Below the pieces are notes generated by a model, which saw nothing but the letters and a program-made list of their open reading frames with translations, searched no databases and was not told where the DNA came from. Below are positions 18,001-26,780 of a stretch of 64,000 nt of DNA, piece after piece (position 1 is the first letter of the stretch; each line of letters begins with the position of its first letter). The stretch spans positions 22,038 through 86,037 of the forward strand of contig NZ_JAPHAV010000014.1 of NCBI RefSeq assembly GCF_026241335.1. The letters are read 5' to 3'. The translations under genes and the position numbers were made by a program. The DNA comes from Ochrobactrum chromiisoli (lineage in GTDB: Bacteria; Pseudomonadota; Alphaproteobacteria; Rhizobiales; Rhizobiaceae).

Positions 18001-18657
18001 TTAGAGAATTCTTATTTTGGAGGCGTAAAATGCCTCTGCATAAGCTTCCGCCGCGCGGCACTCCATGCCGCGCAGGCGGGCAAGCCCACGGAATGTTTCT
18101 GGGTCGAACCAGTCTTTAGAACGCTGGGTTCCAAAATGGTGCATCAGCAGTTCGATTTTCCGCCCCAGAACGCTGGCCGAAAGCGCAACATAGGTATTTG
18201 GGCGGCCCAAATCTCCATCCCATTTCGGAATTTCATATTCAAGGATCAGTTGATCACGGAAAATGTTCCAGGTGAGTTCATGGACGGTGCGGTGGTCCTG
18301 ATGTGCATCCTGACTGTGATGTGTGAAGACAATATCAGGTTCGACCCGGCCGCGCTGCGCGATCAGCCATTCCTTGATCCCTCTGCTTTGTGCCGGAAAG
18401 TAACTGTCTTCAAACGTCGCCAAATGAATATTGCTGCTATGCGCGCCCAACAGAAAATCGCGTGCTGACTCACGCGCTTCCATGCGCCGCTCCTCGCCGC
18501 CTGATAGCACGCACCAGTCAATATGCAGCGCCATTCCCATTGCGATCAGGCTGAGAAGCGTCCCGCCGCATCCAATCTCAATATCGTCGGAATGCGCGCC
18601 AAGACAGAGAATGTTAAGCGGCCTGCCGAGATTTTTGAGAGAGGCAAAATCGATCAT
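18001..18657 (-). CDS. PIG-L family deacetylase
   Basis: A 218-residue LmbE/PIG-L protein. The zinc site is visible as LGAHSDDIEIGCGG (His22, Asp24-Asp25) and the second half HHSQDAHQDHRTVHE. Such enzymes remove N-acetyl groups from GlcNAc-type sugars or related amides. The chosen ATG overlaps the upstream nucleotidyltransferase stop in an ATGA junction; an upstream extension (to 18684) is possible but unlikely. Last gene of a three-gene unit (methyltransferase, nucleotidyltransferase, PIG-L), it probably deacetylates a sugar intermediate of that pathway, freeing an amine. Confidence 0.88.
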   Translation of the reverse strand: MIDFASLKNLGRPLNILCLGAHSDDIEIGCGGTLLSLIAMGMALHIDWCVLSGGEERRMEARESARDFLLGAHSSNIHLATFEDSYFPAQSRGIKEWLIAQRGRVEPDIVFTHHSQDAHQDHRTVHELTWNIFRDQLILEYEIPKWDGDLGRPNTYVALSASVLGRKIELLMHHFGTQRSKDWFDPETFRGLARLRGMECRAAEAYAEAFYASKIRIL

Positions 18658-19463
18658 AATGCTATCGCGATGTTGGCTGCACACCGTTCCGTCTTATGTT
18701 TCTTCCATGGCATATCGCCTTTTTCGACCATATCTTCGAGCGTCTGCCAGTCGCGCAATGTATCCATGGAACGCCAGAAACCTTCATATTTATAAGCCAT
18801 AAGCTGGTTATCAGCGATCAAACGGCTGAAGGGTTCAAGAACCAGTTCCTCTCCTTCGCGCATGTAATCGAAGATCTCTTTGCGAAACAGAAAATAGCCG
18901 CCATTGATCCAGATGTCGGAGGTGTTGGACGTCCTGAAAGCCCGCACATCGCCACCCGCTGCGATATCCGCAAGATGATAGGTTAGAGGTGGGCGGACGG
19001 CCAGAAAGCAGGCAATTTTCCCGCTGTTGCGAAAGCGCTCAGTCATATCATCAAGATCGACATCACTGAGGCCATCGCTGTAATTGGCAAGAAAAATGTC
19101 CTCGCGCTCAACATGAGACCGCGCACTCCACAAGCGTTCTCCGATATTGCGCCATATCCCTGTATCAAGCAGCGTGACGCTCCAGTCACGGTCAACTTCT
19201 TCAAGCAAACGCACATTGCGCCCACCATCCGACACCACGCAATCAGCGAATGTCTGCGGCCGGATGTTGAGGAAGAAATCTTTCACCACATTCGCTTTAT
19301 AGCCAAGGCACAACACGAAATCATTGTGACCATAATCCGAGTAATATTCCATGACGTGATGAAGGATCGGCTGGTGACCAAGTGGGATCATCGGCTTGGG
19401 AATATTTTCGGAATACTCCCGTATTCTGGTGCCAAGACCGCCACAGAACAGAACGACTTTCAT
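18654..19463 (-). CDS. Sugar-1-phosphate nucleotidyltransferase (RfbF-like)
   Basis: A 269-residue protein. The N-terminal CGGLGTRIREYSENIPKPM segment gives the nucleotide-binding loop and the KPM motif, and NYSDGLSDVD carries the metal-binding Asp. The overall pattern (PILHHVMEYYSDYGHNDFVLCLGY) is closest to glucose-1-phosphate cytidylyltransferases (RfbF), which make CDP-glucose for 3,6-dideoxy and branched sugars. CTP versus dTTP or UTP cannot be settled by eye. It is coupled to the methyltransferase upstream (3-nt gap) and PIG-L downstream (ATGA), so it probably supplies the activated hexose for that pathway. Confidence 0.88.
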   Translation of the reverse strand: MKVVLFCGGLGTRIREYSENIPKPMIPLGHQPILHHVMEYYSDYGHNDFVLCLGYKANVVKDFFLNIRPQTFADCVVSDGGRNVRLLEEVDRDWSVTLLDTGIWRNIGERLWSARSHVEREDIFLANYSDGLSDVDLDDMTERFRNSGKIACFLAVRPPLTYHLADIAAGGDVRAFRTSNTSDIWINGGYFLFRKEIFDYMREGEELVLEPFSRLIADNQLMAYKYEGFWRSMDTLRDWQTLEDMVEKGDMPWKKHKTERCAANIAIAL

Positions 19464-19466
19464 GAC

Positions 19467-20768
19467 TTAGCGCTCCTCTGAAAATAATGCCGGATCAATC
19501 AGCGTGACATGCGGGATCGGAATGATGAACTTGCTGCCCCACTCAACCACGTGCTGCATCTGGCGGATAATCTCGTCTTTGAAGTTCCATGGCAGGATCA
19601 GAATGTAATCAGGCTTATAGCTGTCGATCATCGCGGTGTCGTAAATCGGGATATGCATACCCGGCGTGAAGCGGCCATGTTTGTAAGGGTTGCGATCCAC
19701 TGTAAAATCGAGAAAATCGGTACCGATCCCGCAATAATTGAGCAATGTATTGCCCTTACCCGGCGCGCCATAGCCGCAGATACGTTTGCCCGAATTTTTG
19801 GCTGCAATCAGGAAGGACAGCAGATCCCGCTTTGTCCGCCGCGTCTTTTCCGCAAACTGTTCGTAGGTAGAAATCTCGTTGATGCCAAAGGAAAGCTCGC
19901 GTTTTAAAAGGGCTGCAACACGCGGACCGGCCTTTCGCTTGCTGGTATTATGGGCGAGATAAACGCGCAACGATCCACCATGTGTTGGCAATTCATCCAC
20001 GTCGATCACCTTGAGATGATGGCGGTGCGCCATATAGCGGATGGTCAGCAGCGAAAAATACGAGAAATGCTCGTGATAAATCGTATCAAACTGGTTGTAT
20101 TCGATCAGATTGGTGAGATGCGGGAACTCTAGCGTGATCACACCTTCAGGTTTGAGCAGAAGCTGCATTCCACGCACGAAATCATTCAGGTCCGGCACCT
20201 GTGCCAGCACATTGTTACCGATGATCAGATCGGCCTTATCGCCCTCACTGACCATACGCGAAGCAAGAGCGGAGCCAAAGAAATCCACCCGCGTCGGCAC
20301 GCCTTTTGAGACGGCCGCTTTGGCCACATTGGCCGCAGGCTCGATGCCTAAAATCGGAATGGCTTTGGGTAAAAAATGCTGCAGCAGATAGCCATCATTG
20401 CTTGCAATCTCCACAACGAAACTGTTGCTGTTGAGGCCAAGTTTTTCAGTAATTTCATCGCAGTAGATTTTCGCGTGATTAACCCAGCTCGTGGCAAAAG
20501 ACGAGAAATAGGCATATTCGGTGAAAATCTCCGCCGGACTAAAATATTCTTTTAACTGCACCAGATAACAATGGTCGCACACATAGGCTTTCAGCGGATA
20601 ATAAGGCTCCATATGATCAAGCTGGTCCGCAGTGATGAAACTCTCACATGGCGGCGACATACCAAGATCGACAAATGTGTGTTTGAGCAGCGTTCCGCAC
20701 AAACGACAGCCTGCCTGTTCCTTGGCCATGCCTGCACTCCGCAATATGCCCGGCGTCTGGATGGTCAT
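19467..20768 (-). CDS. SAM-dependent sugar C-methyltransferase (NovU/TylC3-like)
   Basis: A 433-residue, three-domain protein of the deoxysugar C-methyltransferase type. An N-terminal zinc-binding domain has CRLC (21-24) and CDHC (64-67), the central SAM domain has VEIASNDGYLL (119-129), and the C-terminal domain has GYGAPGKGNTLLNY. The EHFSYFS and HGGSLRVYL segments match the active-site region. Relatives methylate C-3 of NDP-4-keto-6-deoxy sugars to give branched sugars. The start at 20768 is chosen because GAGG lies 8 nt upstream; a 20-codon extension to 20828 has no good ribosome site. First gene of the 20768-18001 unit. Confidence 0.85.
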   Translation of the reverse strand: MTIQTPGILRSAGMAKEQAGCRLCGTLLKHTFVDLGMSPPCESFITADQLDHMEPYYPLKAYVCDHCYLVQLKEYFSPAEIFTEYAYFSSFATSWVNHAKIYCDEITEKLGLNSNSFVVEIASNDGYLLQHFLPKAIPILGIEPAANVAKAAVSKGVPTRVDFFGSALASRMVSEGDKADLIIGNNVLAQVPDLNDFVRGMQLLLKPEGVITLEFPHLTNLIEYNQFDTIYHEHFSYFSLLTIRYMAHRHHLKVIDVDELPTHGGSLRVYLAHNTSKRKAGPRVAALLKRELSFGINEISTYEQFAEKTRRTKRDLLSFLIAAKNSGKRICGYGAPGKGNTLLNYCGIGTDFLDFTVDRNPYKHGRFTPGMHIPIYDTAMIDSYKPDYILILPWNFKDEIIRQMQHVVEWGSKFIIPIPHVTLIDPALFSEER

Positions 20769-21093
20769 ATGATACACCTCGTCCTGCCCGGCCCCTGGTT
20801 GGGTATGTTGGTCTGAAATCCGATCCATGCCGGATGTGTAAAACTATCCAGTGCCCTTAAACTTTCCGAGACTGTCAACAGGGGCGACCCATATATACGA
20901 TCGGGCGCCCCCATCACCTGTCGAATGAGTATGAGCGATCCCCTGTCTTCTCCCTATGTCGGAAGTGGGGTATGCGCCTAAGCCTTTGGGAGCATTTGCC
21001 GCTAACCTAAGGCCATTCGGCAGAGCCAAAAACGATACTATCTCGCAGGCTTGAAACTGTCAGAATGAGCGCGTTCAGCAAGTGAGGCTACAC
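20769..21093. promoter_or_regulatory. Divergent intergenic region, methyltransferase / rfbC-like
   Basis: About 325 bases between two diverging genes of the sugar-modification module, so promoters for both directions should lie here. GC-rich imperfect inverted repeats (for example around 20878-20928) are visible, but no pair of -35/-10 boxes is convincing. The rfbC ribosome site AGTGAGG is at 21081-21087. No gene is seen. Confidence 0.45.
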
Positions 21094-21618
21094 ATGCGAT
21101 TTACCCCCCTCAACATTGATGGTGCATGGTCGATTGAACCCGAAAGGGTTGAAGACGAGCGGGGCTGGTTCGCGCGCGTGTTTTGTGAGGCTGAATTTGC
21201 CAAGCGGAAACTGGAAATCCATTTTCCACAACACAGCCTTTCCTTCTCCCGCGAAAAGGGAACGTTGCGCGGCCTTCACTATCAGAATGAACCTTATGCA
21301 GAGACCAAGCTCGTCACATGTCTGCAAGGCGTGATCTGGGATGTTCTGGTGGATTTAAGACCGCAATCCCCAACCTATCGGCGCTGGACGGGAATGGAGC
21401 TCTCAGTGGGCAATGGCGTGCAGCTTTATATTCCTGCGGGTTGTGCCCACGGCTTTCAAACACTCACCGACGACGTGCTTCTGCGTTATATGATCTCACA
21501 GCCCTATGCGCCTGATTTTGCAACCGGTTTGCGCTACGACGATCCTGCGCTGGGAATTTCATGGCCAGCTGCGCCCAGCGTCATGTCTGAAAAAGACAAA
21601 TCCTGGCCGCATCTTTAG
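21094..21618 (+). CDS. dTDP-4-dehydrorhamnose 3,5-epimerase family protein
   Basis: A 174-residue cupin-fold RfbC/RmlC-type epimerase. RGLHYQ at 59-64 carries the catalytic His62, and IPAGCAHGFQTL (113-124) is the conserved cupin strand. The start at 21094 has AGTGAGG 6 nt before it; GTG 21082 lies within that ribosome site and is unlikely. It is an orphan: no rmlA, rmlB or rmlD is adjacent, and it stands alone on the plus strand inside a minus-strand module. It more likely acts on the methylated keto-sugar of that module than in dTDP-rhamnose synthesis. Its stop overlaps the convergent DUF4910 gene by 4 nt. Confidence 0.88.
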   Translation: MRFTPLNIDGAWSIEPERVEDERGWFARVFCEAEFAKRKLEIHFPQHSLSFSREKGTLRGLHYQNEPYAETKLVTCLQGVIWDVLVDLRPQSPTYRRWTGMELSVGNGVQLYIPAGCAHGFQTLTDDVLLRYMISQPYAPDFATGLRYDDPALGISWPAAPSVMSEKDKSWPHL

Positions 21619-22913
21619 GCTGAAATCAGCAATCCCGCATCTTTAAGTCTGTCCGCCGCATCTGCAAGCTGCGCAAATGGCAAACCAACACGCTCTGCCA
21701 TGTCCAGGATCGAATGACCTCCATCCGCCAGATTAAGCACCCATAACAGCGCCATGGCGCGTGCGGCAGCATTGTGATCCCCACCCGTATTGGCATAAAG
21801 CCCGCGGCGACCAAGTTGTGGCTCGCCCTTGGGCGATGTATTGATCGGCGTCCAGTTGCGCTCGGCAATCTCGATCGCCATCATAATAAAATTATAAGAC
21901 TGCTCCAAATATTCCGGCCTGATAAAGTCGAGATTGTCCGCCGAGGTATGATATTGCGGAAAAGCGCCGTAAAGACTGCGCTGAAACAGGCCAACCGGCA
22001 GATTAAATCCCGGCGAGCAGAACTGGCGTTCGTCATAACCATAAGGCCAGAAATCATGCAGCTTTGCGCCCACAAGCTCTGAACTTTCAAGAACCTGCGC
22101 CATGATACGATCAATTTGCGCATCACCACGCCGGCTCCGCTTGTAATGGGGCCCGCCATTATCACCGACGCAGGATAAGACAAGGCCGTGTTTTATAAGT
22201 GCCAGATGCTCTTCGTTCTGCTTTAGCCAGGCAAGTGCTCCAAACGTGGCAGGGCCAAATAAAAGCTTGTAAGTGTACCGGGTTTTGCGCTGCTTAAGGG
22301 CTTGTCCCAAAGCGGTAAGAAGCGCCAGACCTGAACAATTATCATTGGCAAGGGATGGATGACAGAGATGCCCTGAAAGCAGGAAGACCTCTTCTGTTTC
22401 ACCATGATGAATATGTTCACCAAAAGTCAGAAAGCCGTCGCGACGCTCCGCATCGATCACCACATCATAGAGCCCGTCTTTCATCTGCATCAGCGCATGA
22501 TGCGCCATACAAAAACCCCATGCCTCCGTGTGATAGCAAGTCCGGTACGGTATGAGATCGGGCTGATCCGGCAATGTATGAATGTGCTCTTTGAGTGCAG
22601 CGAGCGGCAATTTCGTCCGCACCGGCACGCTGAAATTCACCACATGCAGATTGTGTCGGGCAAAATCGACAATTCGATTGCCCGCAGCATCCATGATGTA
22701 AGCTTCGCGGATCACCCATTCCTGCGGTGCCTGCCAGTCATAGAGCTGTGTTCCCGTTGGAATCTCATGGATTTTCAACGGCAAATGCTCACCGATAATG
22801 GCAAGCGTCTCGCGCACACCATCACCCGTGAGACTGCGGCATATCGGATAGAGCCGCTTTGCCAGCGCATAGATCCTTGCACCCTGCTGTTGAAGACCCA
22901 GCCCATTATCCAT
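21615..22913 (-). CDS. DUF4910 protein, M28-like aminopeptidase fold
   Basis: A 432-residue protein. SGHLCHPSLANDNCSG at 180-195 resembles the metal-binding H-x-D/H core of M28 zinc peptidases (His182, His185, Asp191), followed later by DERQFCSPGF and a YHTSADNLD segment holding another His/Asp pair. The last ~50 residues look like a winged helix. Proteins of this architecture (DUF4910) recur in sugar and polysaccharide gene clusters, with their substrate unproven to my knowledge. It may hydrolyse an amide or peptide bond on a sugar derivative. It is coupled to the SDR gene through a TAATG junction. No signal peptide, so it acts in the cytosol. Confidence 0.82.
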   Translation of the reverse strand: MDNGLGLQQQGARIYALAKRLYPICRSLTGDGVRETLAIIGEHLPLKIHEIPTGTQLYDWQAPQEWVIREAYIMDAAGNRIVDFARHNLHVVNFSVPVRTKLPLAALKEHIHTLPDQPDLIPYRTCYHTEAWGFCMAHHALMQMKDGLYDVVIDAERRDGFLTFGEHIHHGETEEVFLLSGHLCHPSLANDNCSGLALLTALGQALKQRKTRYTYKLLFGPATFGALAWLKQNEEHLALIKHGLVLSCVGDNGGPHYKRSRRGDAQIDRIMAQVLESSELVGAKLHDFWPYGYDERQFCSPGFNLPVGLFQRSLYGAFPQYHTSADNLDFIRPEYLEQSYNFIMMAIEIAERNWTPINTSPKGEPQLGRRGLYANTGGDHNAAARAMALLWVLNLADGGHSILDMAERVGLPFAQLADAADRLKDAGLLISA

Positions 22914-23974
22914 TATGCGGATATCCTAAGTGGTTGCGGCTGCTCATCGAGACGGCGCAGACTGGCATCGAGTGTGCCTTCAGCAATCAGCTTGCGAATA
23001 TGAGCGATGCGCTGAAAACGCGGCCCCTCAAACTCCTCAAGCGTCAGCGATGAACGGCTGTAAGCGGCGAGCAGCTCACGCGCACCGGCTGCGGCATCCC
23101 ATTGTGGCTTTGCCTCCGGCAAGACCCGTGCCAGCTTTTCAAAACTAACCCGGTAGGAGCGCGTGTCCGGGCCTGCATCATCGGCATATTCAATCCGGCA
23201 ATCAGGAACAGTCGCGGCAACGATGCTGGCAATATCGCGGATGCGATAATTGTGTTCGGTGGAGCCGACATTAAAGGCTTCATTGAACACTTTTTCACGT
23301 GGTGCCAGCATGGCGGCGTTAAAGGCGCGGGAAATATCCCGGATATGCACAATGGGGCGCCACGGCGTTCCATCGGATTTAAGATAGATCAACCCTTTGG
23401 TCACGGCCCAGGCAACGAGATTATTGAGCACAATATCAAAGCGCAAAAACGCAGAGACGCCATAGGCGGTTGCAGGTCTCAAATAGACCGGGCAGAAATT
23501 GGAATCTGCCAATTCGGCTATTTCCTGTTCAGCTCTTACTTTTGAGCGACCATAGGCTGTGACAGGCTTCAACTCACCGGATTCATCGATGAGATCTGCA
23601 TCACTGATGCCATAGTTGCTGCACGAGGACGCAAACAAAAACCTGCCGACGCCAGCTGCTTTCGCGGCTTTCGCCATCGCCACACTGGCATGGTGGTTGA
23701 TATCATAAGTCAGGTTTTCATTGAGATTGCCGAGTGGATCATTGGACAAAGCGGCAAGATGAATCACCGCATCAAAGCCTTCAAGATCACGCGGCGACAC
23801 ATCGCGTACATCTTTCCGAGTGGTTGGTACATTGAAGACAGAGCCGCCCTCTTCAAAAAGACAATGCTGATAAAAGCCGATGTCATAGCCTGAAACCTGA
23901 TGGCCCGCATTGATCAGCGTCGGCACCATGACCGACCCGATATAGCCCTGATGCCCTGTAACAAGTACCTTCAT
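22913..23974 (-). CDS. NAD-dependent epimerase/dehydratase (extended SDR)
   Basis: A 353-residue extended short-chain dehydrogenase. GHQGYIG at 7-13 is the NAD-binding G-x-x-G-x-x-G, SSCSNYG gives the catalytic Ser region, and [11 protein letters not shown] holds the Tyr-x3-Lys pair. Enzymes of this group epimerise, dehydrate or reduce NDP-sugars. Within this module it could be the missing 4-ketoreductase or even the 4,6-dehydratase; sequence alone does not decide. The chosen start follows AGGTGAGGGA; an upstream 15-codon extension is unlikely. A 120-nt gap separates it from the DUF4038 gene. Confidence 0.88.
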   Translation of the reverse strand: MKVLVTGHQGYIGSVMVPTLINAGHQVSGYDIGFYQHCLFEEGGSVFNVPTTRKDVRDVSPRDLEGFDAVIHLAALSNDPLGNLNENLTYDINHHASVAMAKAAKAAGVGRFLFASSCSNYGISDADLIDESGELKPVTAYGRSKVRAEQEIAELADSNFCPVYLRPATAYGVSAFLRFDIVLNNLVAWAVTKGLIYLKSDGTPWRPIVHIRDISRAFNAAMLAPREKVFNEAFNVGSTEHNYRIRDIASIVAATVPDCRIEYADDAGPDTRSYRVSFEKLARVLPEAKPQWDAAAGARELLAAYSRSSLTLEEFEGPRFQRIAHIRKLIAEGTLDASLRRLDEQPQPLRISA

Positions 23975-24094
23975 AACCAATCCCTCACCTTGTTTATTGA
24001 CATAGGTTAGCGGGTGCACACAGGAGCGGCGAGTTGACCGATGGCATGTTTGCTTCGGACAAGCGTCGATAAAAGAAGCTAAAAGGCGTGCTGA

Positions 24095-25414
24095 CTACGC
24101 CTTATGGATGAGCTGCAACTGTTCAGGGCTGCCGATGAGCAAAATCCAGTCGCTTTCACGGCCATCCCTGCGCTGTTGCGGCGCCGGATAGACGCTTGCA
24201 TCTCCATCCATTTCGGGATCGCTGGCAGGCAAAAACTGACCCGAGACGGGATCGACCCACATGGCCTCTGCATCCTTGGCAAACGCGCTTCGCTTCACCC
24301 TGAAATTGCCAGCGTCACCATAAATCACGGCAAGGCTGTGATCGGGCAAAGCAGCGGCATAGCTGCCGTCTGAAAGGGTAATGCTCTGATGATGGTCTGC
24401 TTGCAATTGTGACCATGGCATCTTGTCAAAAAGTGCTTTCATCACGGCAATCGACCGCGCACCGGGGCTGTCCAGAGCATCTTGCCAGGGCTGATCGGAC
24501 GCAAAAACACCCGGTCCCGAAAAATGCCAAATCGGATTGTTGCCGAAAAACTGCCCGGCTGCGCCGCCAAGAACAGCGCCGTAGGCATTGCGACGGATCA
24601 TGCGGGCTGTGGTTTCCCGCTCATTCTCATAAGCCGCTTCAAGCAGAACCACCGGCATCTTTCCTGCTTTGCTGCGCGCCAACACTGTCTTATGAACATC
24701 GTCATAGGTATAAACCGTATCGATCGTCAACCAGCGCTCATCAGCCCATAATTCACCGGTATCACTCTCCCGCGCGGAATGAACGGTTTGCAGCGCATCG
24801 GGTAAAATAGCAGCAATGCCTTCGGCAAGCTCAGACACCAGTGCGCGATCCGGCGCATCAAAATCGCCACCCAGAACCCAGACAATATTGGAAAATTTCG
24901 CAAACCGGCGCGCAATCGCTTCACCATAGGACTTCATTCTTTCAGGTCCCGCGGCGTCCGCCTGCGCAAACCACCCCTCATCCCCACCATTCACGCCAAG
25001 ATAGGCAGGGGCCAGAAAGACAACCAGTCCTCGTTTTTGCGCCTGTTCGATCACCCATGCGGCATAATCGAAATATGCCGGGTTAAGTGCACCGAAAGTC
25101 TCATTTTTAAACGGCAGTTCGCCATAGGCATTGGCTGGCGGATTGCTGGAAAACTGATGTTCGATCAGATTGACGAGAATGGCATTAAACCCACGCTTGC
25201 TGCGATCCGCCAAATAGATTGTGACATCGGCGCGCTTGAGTTCGGCTATCAACGACCATGCCGCATCGCCCTGTAATAAAAATGGCCGCCCTTGCGCATC
25301 CTCAAAATAATGATGGTCCGAACTCACCCTGATTGGAAAAACCGGTTCAACCCATGCGGCTCCTGTTGTGAACAACAGCAAGGTTAAAATTAAACCCGCC
25401 CGCCAAAACCTCAT
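24095..25414 (-). CDS. DUF4038 (apiosidase-like) secreted glycoside hydrolase
   Basis: A 439-residue protein with a signal peptide (about 1-20, LILTLLLFTTGAAWVEP) and a (beta/alpha)8-like domain. YFEDAQGRPFLLQGDAAWSL near the start and NIVWVLGGDFDAP are typical of DUF4038/apiosidase-like proteins, and a small C-terminal beta domain follows. The family cleaves pectic or other branched-sugar glycosides. In a polysaccharide locus it probably trims or releases polymer in the periplasm. Its start overlaps the stop of the PLP-enzyme gene by ATGA. Confidence 0.82.
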   Translation of the reverse strand: MRFWRAGLILTLLLFTTGAAWVEPVFPIRVSSDHHYFEDAQGRPFLLQGDAAWSLIAELKRADVTIYLADRSKRGFNAILVNLIEHQFSSNPPANAYGELPFKNETFGALNPAYFDYAAWVIEQAQKRGLVVFLAPAYLGVNGGDEGWFAQADAAGPERMKSYGEAIARRFAKFSNIVWVLGGDFDAPDRALVSELAEGIAAILPDALQTVHSARESDTGELWADERWLTIDTVYTYDDVHKTVLARSKAGKMPVVLLEAAYENERETTARMIRRNAYGAVLGGAAGQFFGNNPIWHFSGPGVFASDQPWQDALDSPGARSIAVMKALFDKMPWSQLQADHHQSITLSDGSYAAALPDHSLAVIYGDAGNFRVKRSAFAKDAEAMWVDPVSGQFLPASDPEMDGDASVYPAPQQRRDGRESDWILLIGSPEQLQLIHKA

Positions 25415-26766
25415 CGCGTGGCCGGTGGGTGGGATGATGCTTCGTTAAAGCGGCGATAGACCACCTGTGACGGGCGACCGGTTAGATAGGTCTCAACACC
25501 ATCATGAAGCGCGCGCGCATAGACCCCAAGCGCGCCATCAATCGCCTCCACTGTGCGTGCAATATCCGTATCGCTATGCGTATAGCTGACAACCAGCGAC
25601 GGCATCAAAACACCACGCCGGATCGTTTCCTGAAGAAACAATGTACGAAATGCTTGTGACGCCTGACCATTTTGATCAAGCGTAGCATAAGCGAGACAAC
25701 AGGGCCGACCAAGCAAGCGCACATGATTTTGCAATCCGTGGCTTGCAATTGCAGCATTGACGCCTTCTATAAGCTTTGTACCCTGCTCATAAAGCCTGTC
25801 GATCACCGGTTCATCGCGATAGACCTTCATGGTGGCAATAGCCGCCGCCATGGCATGGGTTTCAGCACCATGGGTTGTAGAAAGCAGAAACACGCGGGCA
25901 TAATCCGTCTGCGTCAACCCGCCAAGCCGCATATATTCCGCCTTGCCTGCGAGCGCGGAAATCGCAAATCCATTCCCCAGCGCCTTACCGAAACACGAAA
26001 GGTCCGGCTCAATTTCATAAAGCCTCTGAGCACCGCGCATATGCCAGCGAAAGCCGGTAATCATCTCGTCGAGAATAAATAGAGCCCCATTTTCATGCGC
26101 GATGCGTCTTGCTTCATGCAGAAAATTATTCTGCGGCTCCTCAGCGCGTGCAGGCTCCAGAATAAGGGCTGCAATCATGCCCGGATAGTTTTCAAACAAA
26201 GTCTGCACACTTGCTATGTCATTATAGCGAAATGTCGTCGTCAATGCAGAGACAGACGCCGGAATCCCTGCGTTCATTTTGGTTGTACCGATAAACCAGT
26301 CATCGGTTGAGAAAAATGGATGATCAGAGCAAATGGCAATCATATCGCGCCCGGTATAGGCACGCGCCAATCGAACGGCAGCGGAGGTTGCATCCGATCC
26401 GTCTTTGCAAAACTTGACCATCTCAGCTCCCTCAATCAGTTCGAGAAAGCTTTCCGCACATTCAATTTCAATGGCGCTTGGACGCGTGAAATTGCAACCA
26501 TCCTGTAATGCATCCCGCACAGCGTGAAGCACCCGCGGATAGGCATGGCCCAAACCCACAGCGCGATTTCCCATTCCGTATTCGATATATTGATTGCCGT
26601 CGACGTCGAACACATGGGAGCCGGAACCCCGCTGGATAAAACCCGGTGCCAGCACAGGATATTGGTCATCCCCTTTGGCATAGGTATGGCATCCGCCCGG
26701 TATCAAGGCATGCGCCTTGCTTCTGAGCAATTGCGAATTGCGAAACCGGGATGTGAAAAGGTTCAT
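25411..26766 (-). CDS. Class-III aminotransferase, GSA-aminomutase-like
   Basis: A 451-residue PLP enzyme related to glutamate-1-semialdehyde 2,1-aminomutase. ILDEMITGFR at 231-240 and CFGKALGNGF (Lys261) give the PLP site, and KFCKDGSDATSAAVRLAR is the class-III phosphate-binding region. The surroundings are polysaccharide genes, not haem biosynthesis, so sugar or amino-acid transamination is more likely than HemL function. Relatives in glycan clusters transfer amino groups to keto-sugars or make unusual amino-acid decorations. The start follows GGGAGAGGG by 2-3 nt. Operon: GT4, this gene, DUF4038. Confidence 0.86.
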   Translation of the reverse strand: MNLFTSRFRNSQLLRSKAHALIPGGCHTYAKGDDQYPVLAPGFIQRGSGSHVFDVDGNQYIEYGMGNRAVGLGHAYPRVLHAVRDALQDGCNFTRPSAIEIECAESFLELIEGAEMVKFCKDGSDATSAAVRLARAYTGRDMIAICSDHPFFSTDDWFIGTTKMNAGIPASVSALTTTFRYNDIASVQTLFENYPGMIAALILEPARAEEPQNNFLHEARRIAHENGALFILDEMITGFRWHMRGAQRLYEIEPDLSCFGKALGNGFAISALAGKAEYMRLGGLTQTDYARVFLLSTTHGAETHAMAAAIATMKVYRDEPVIDRLYEQGTKLIEGVNAAIASHGLQNHVRLLGRPCCLAYATLDQNGQASQAFRTLFLQETIRRGVLMPSLVVSYTHSDTDIARTVEAIDGALGVYARALHDGVETYLTGRPSQVVYRRFNEASSHPPATR

Positions 26767-26780
26767 GACCCTCTCCCTTT

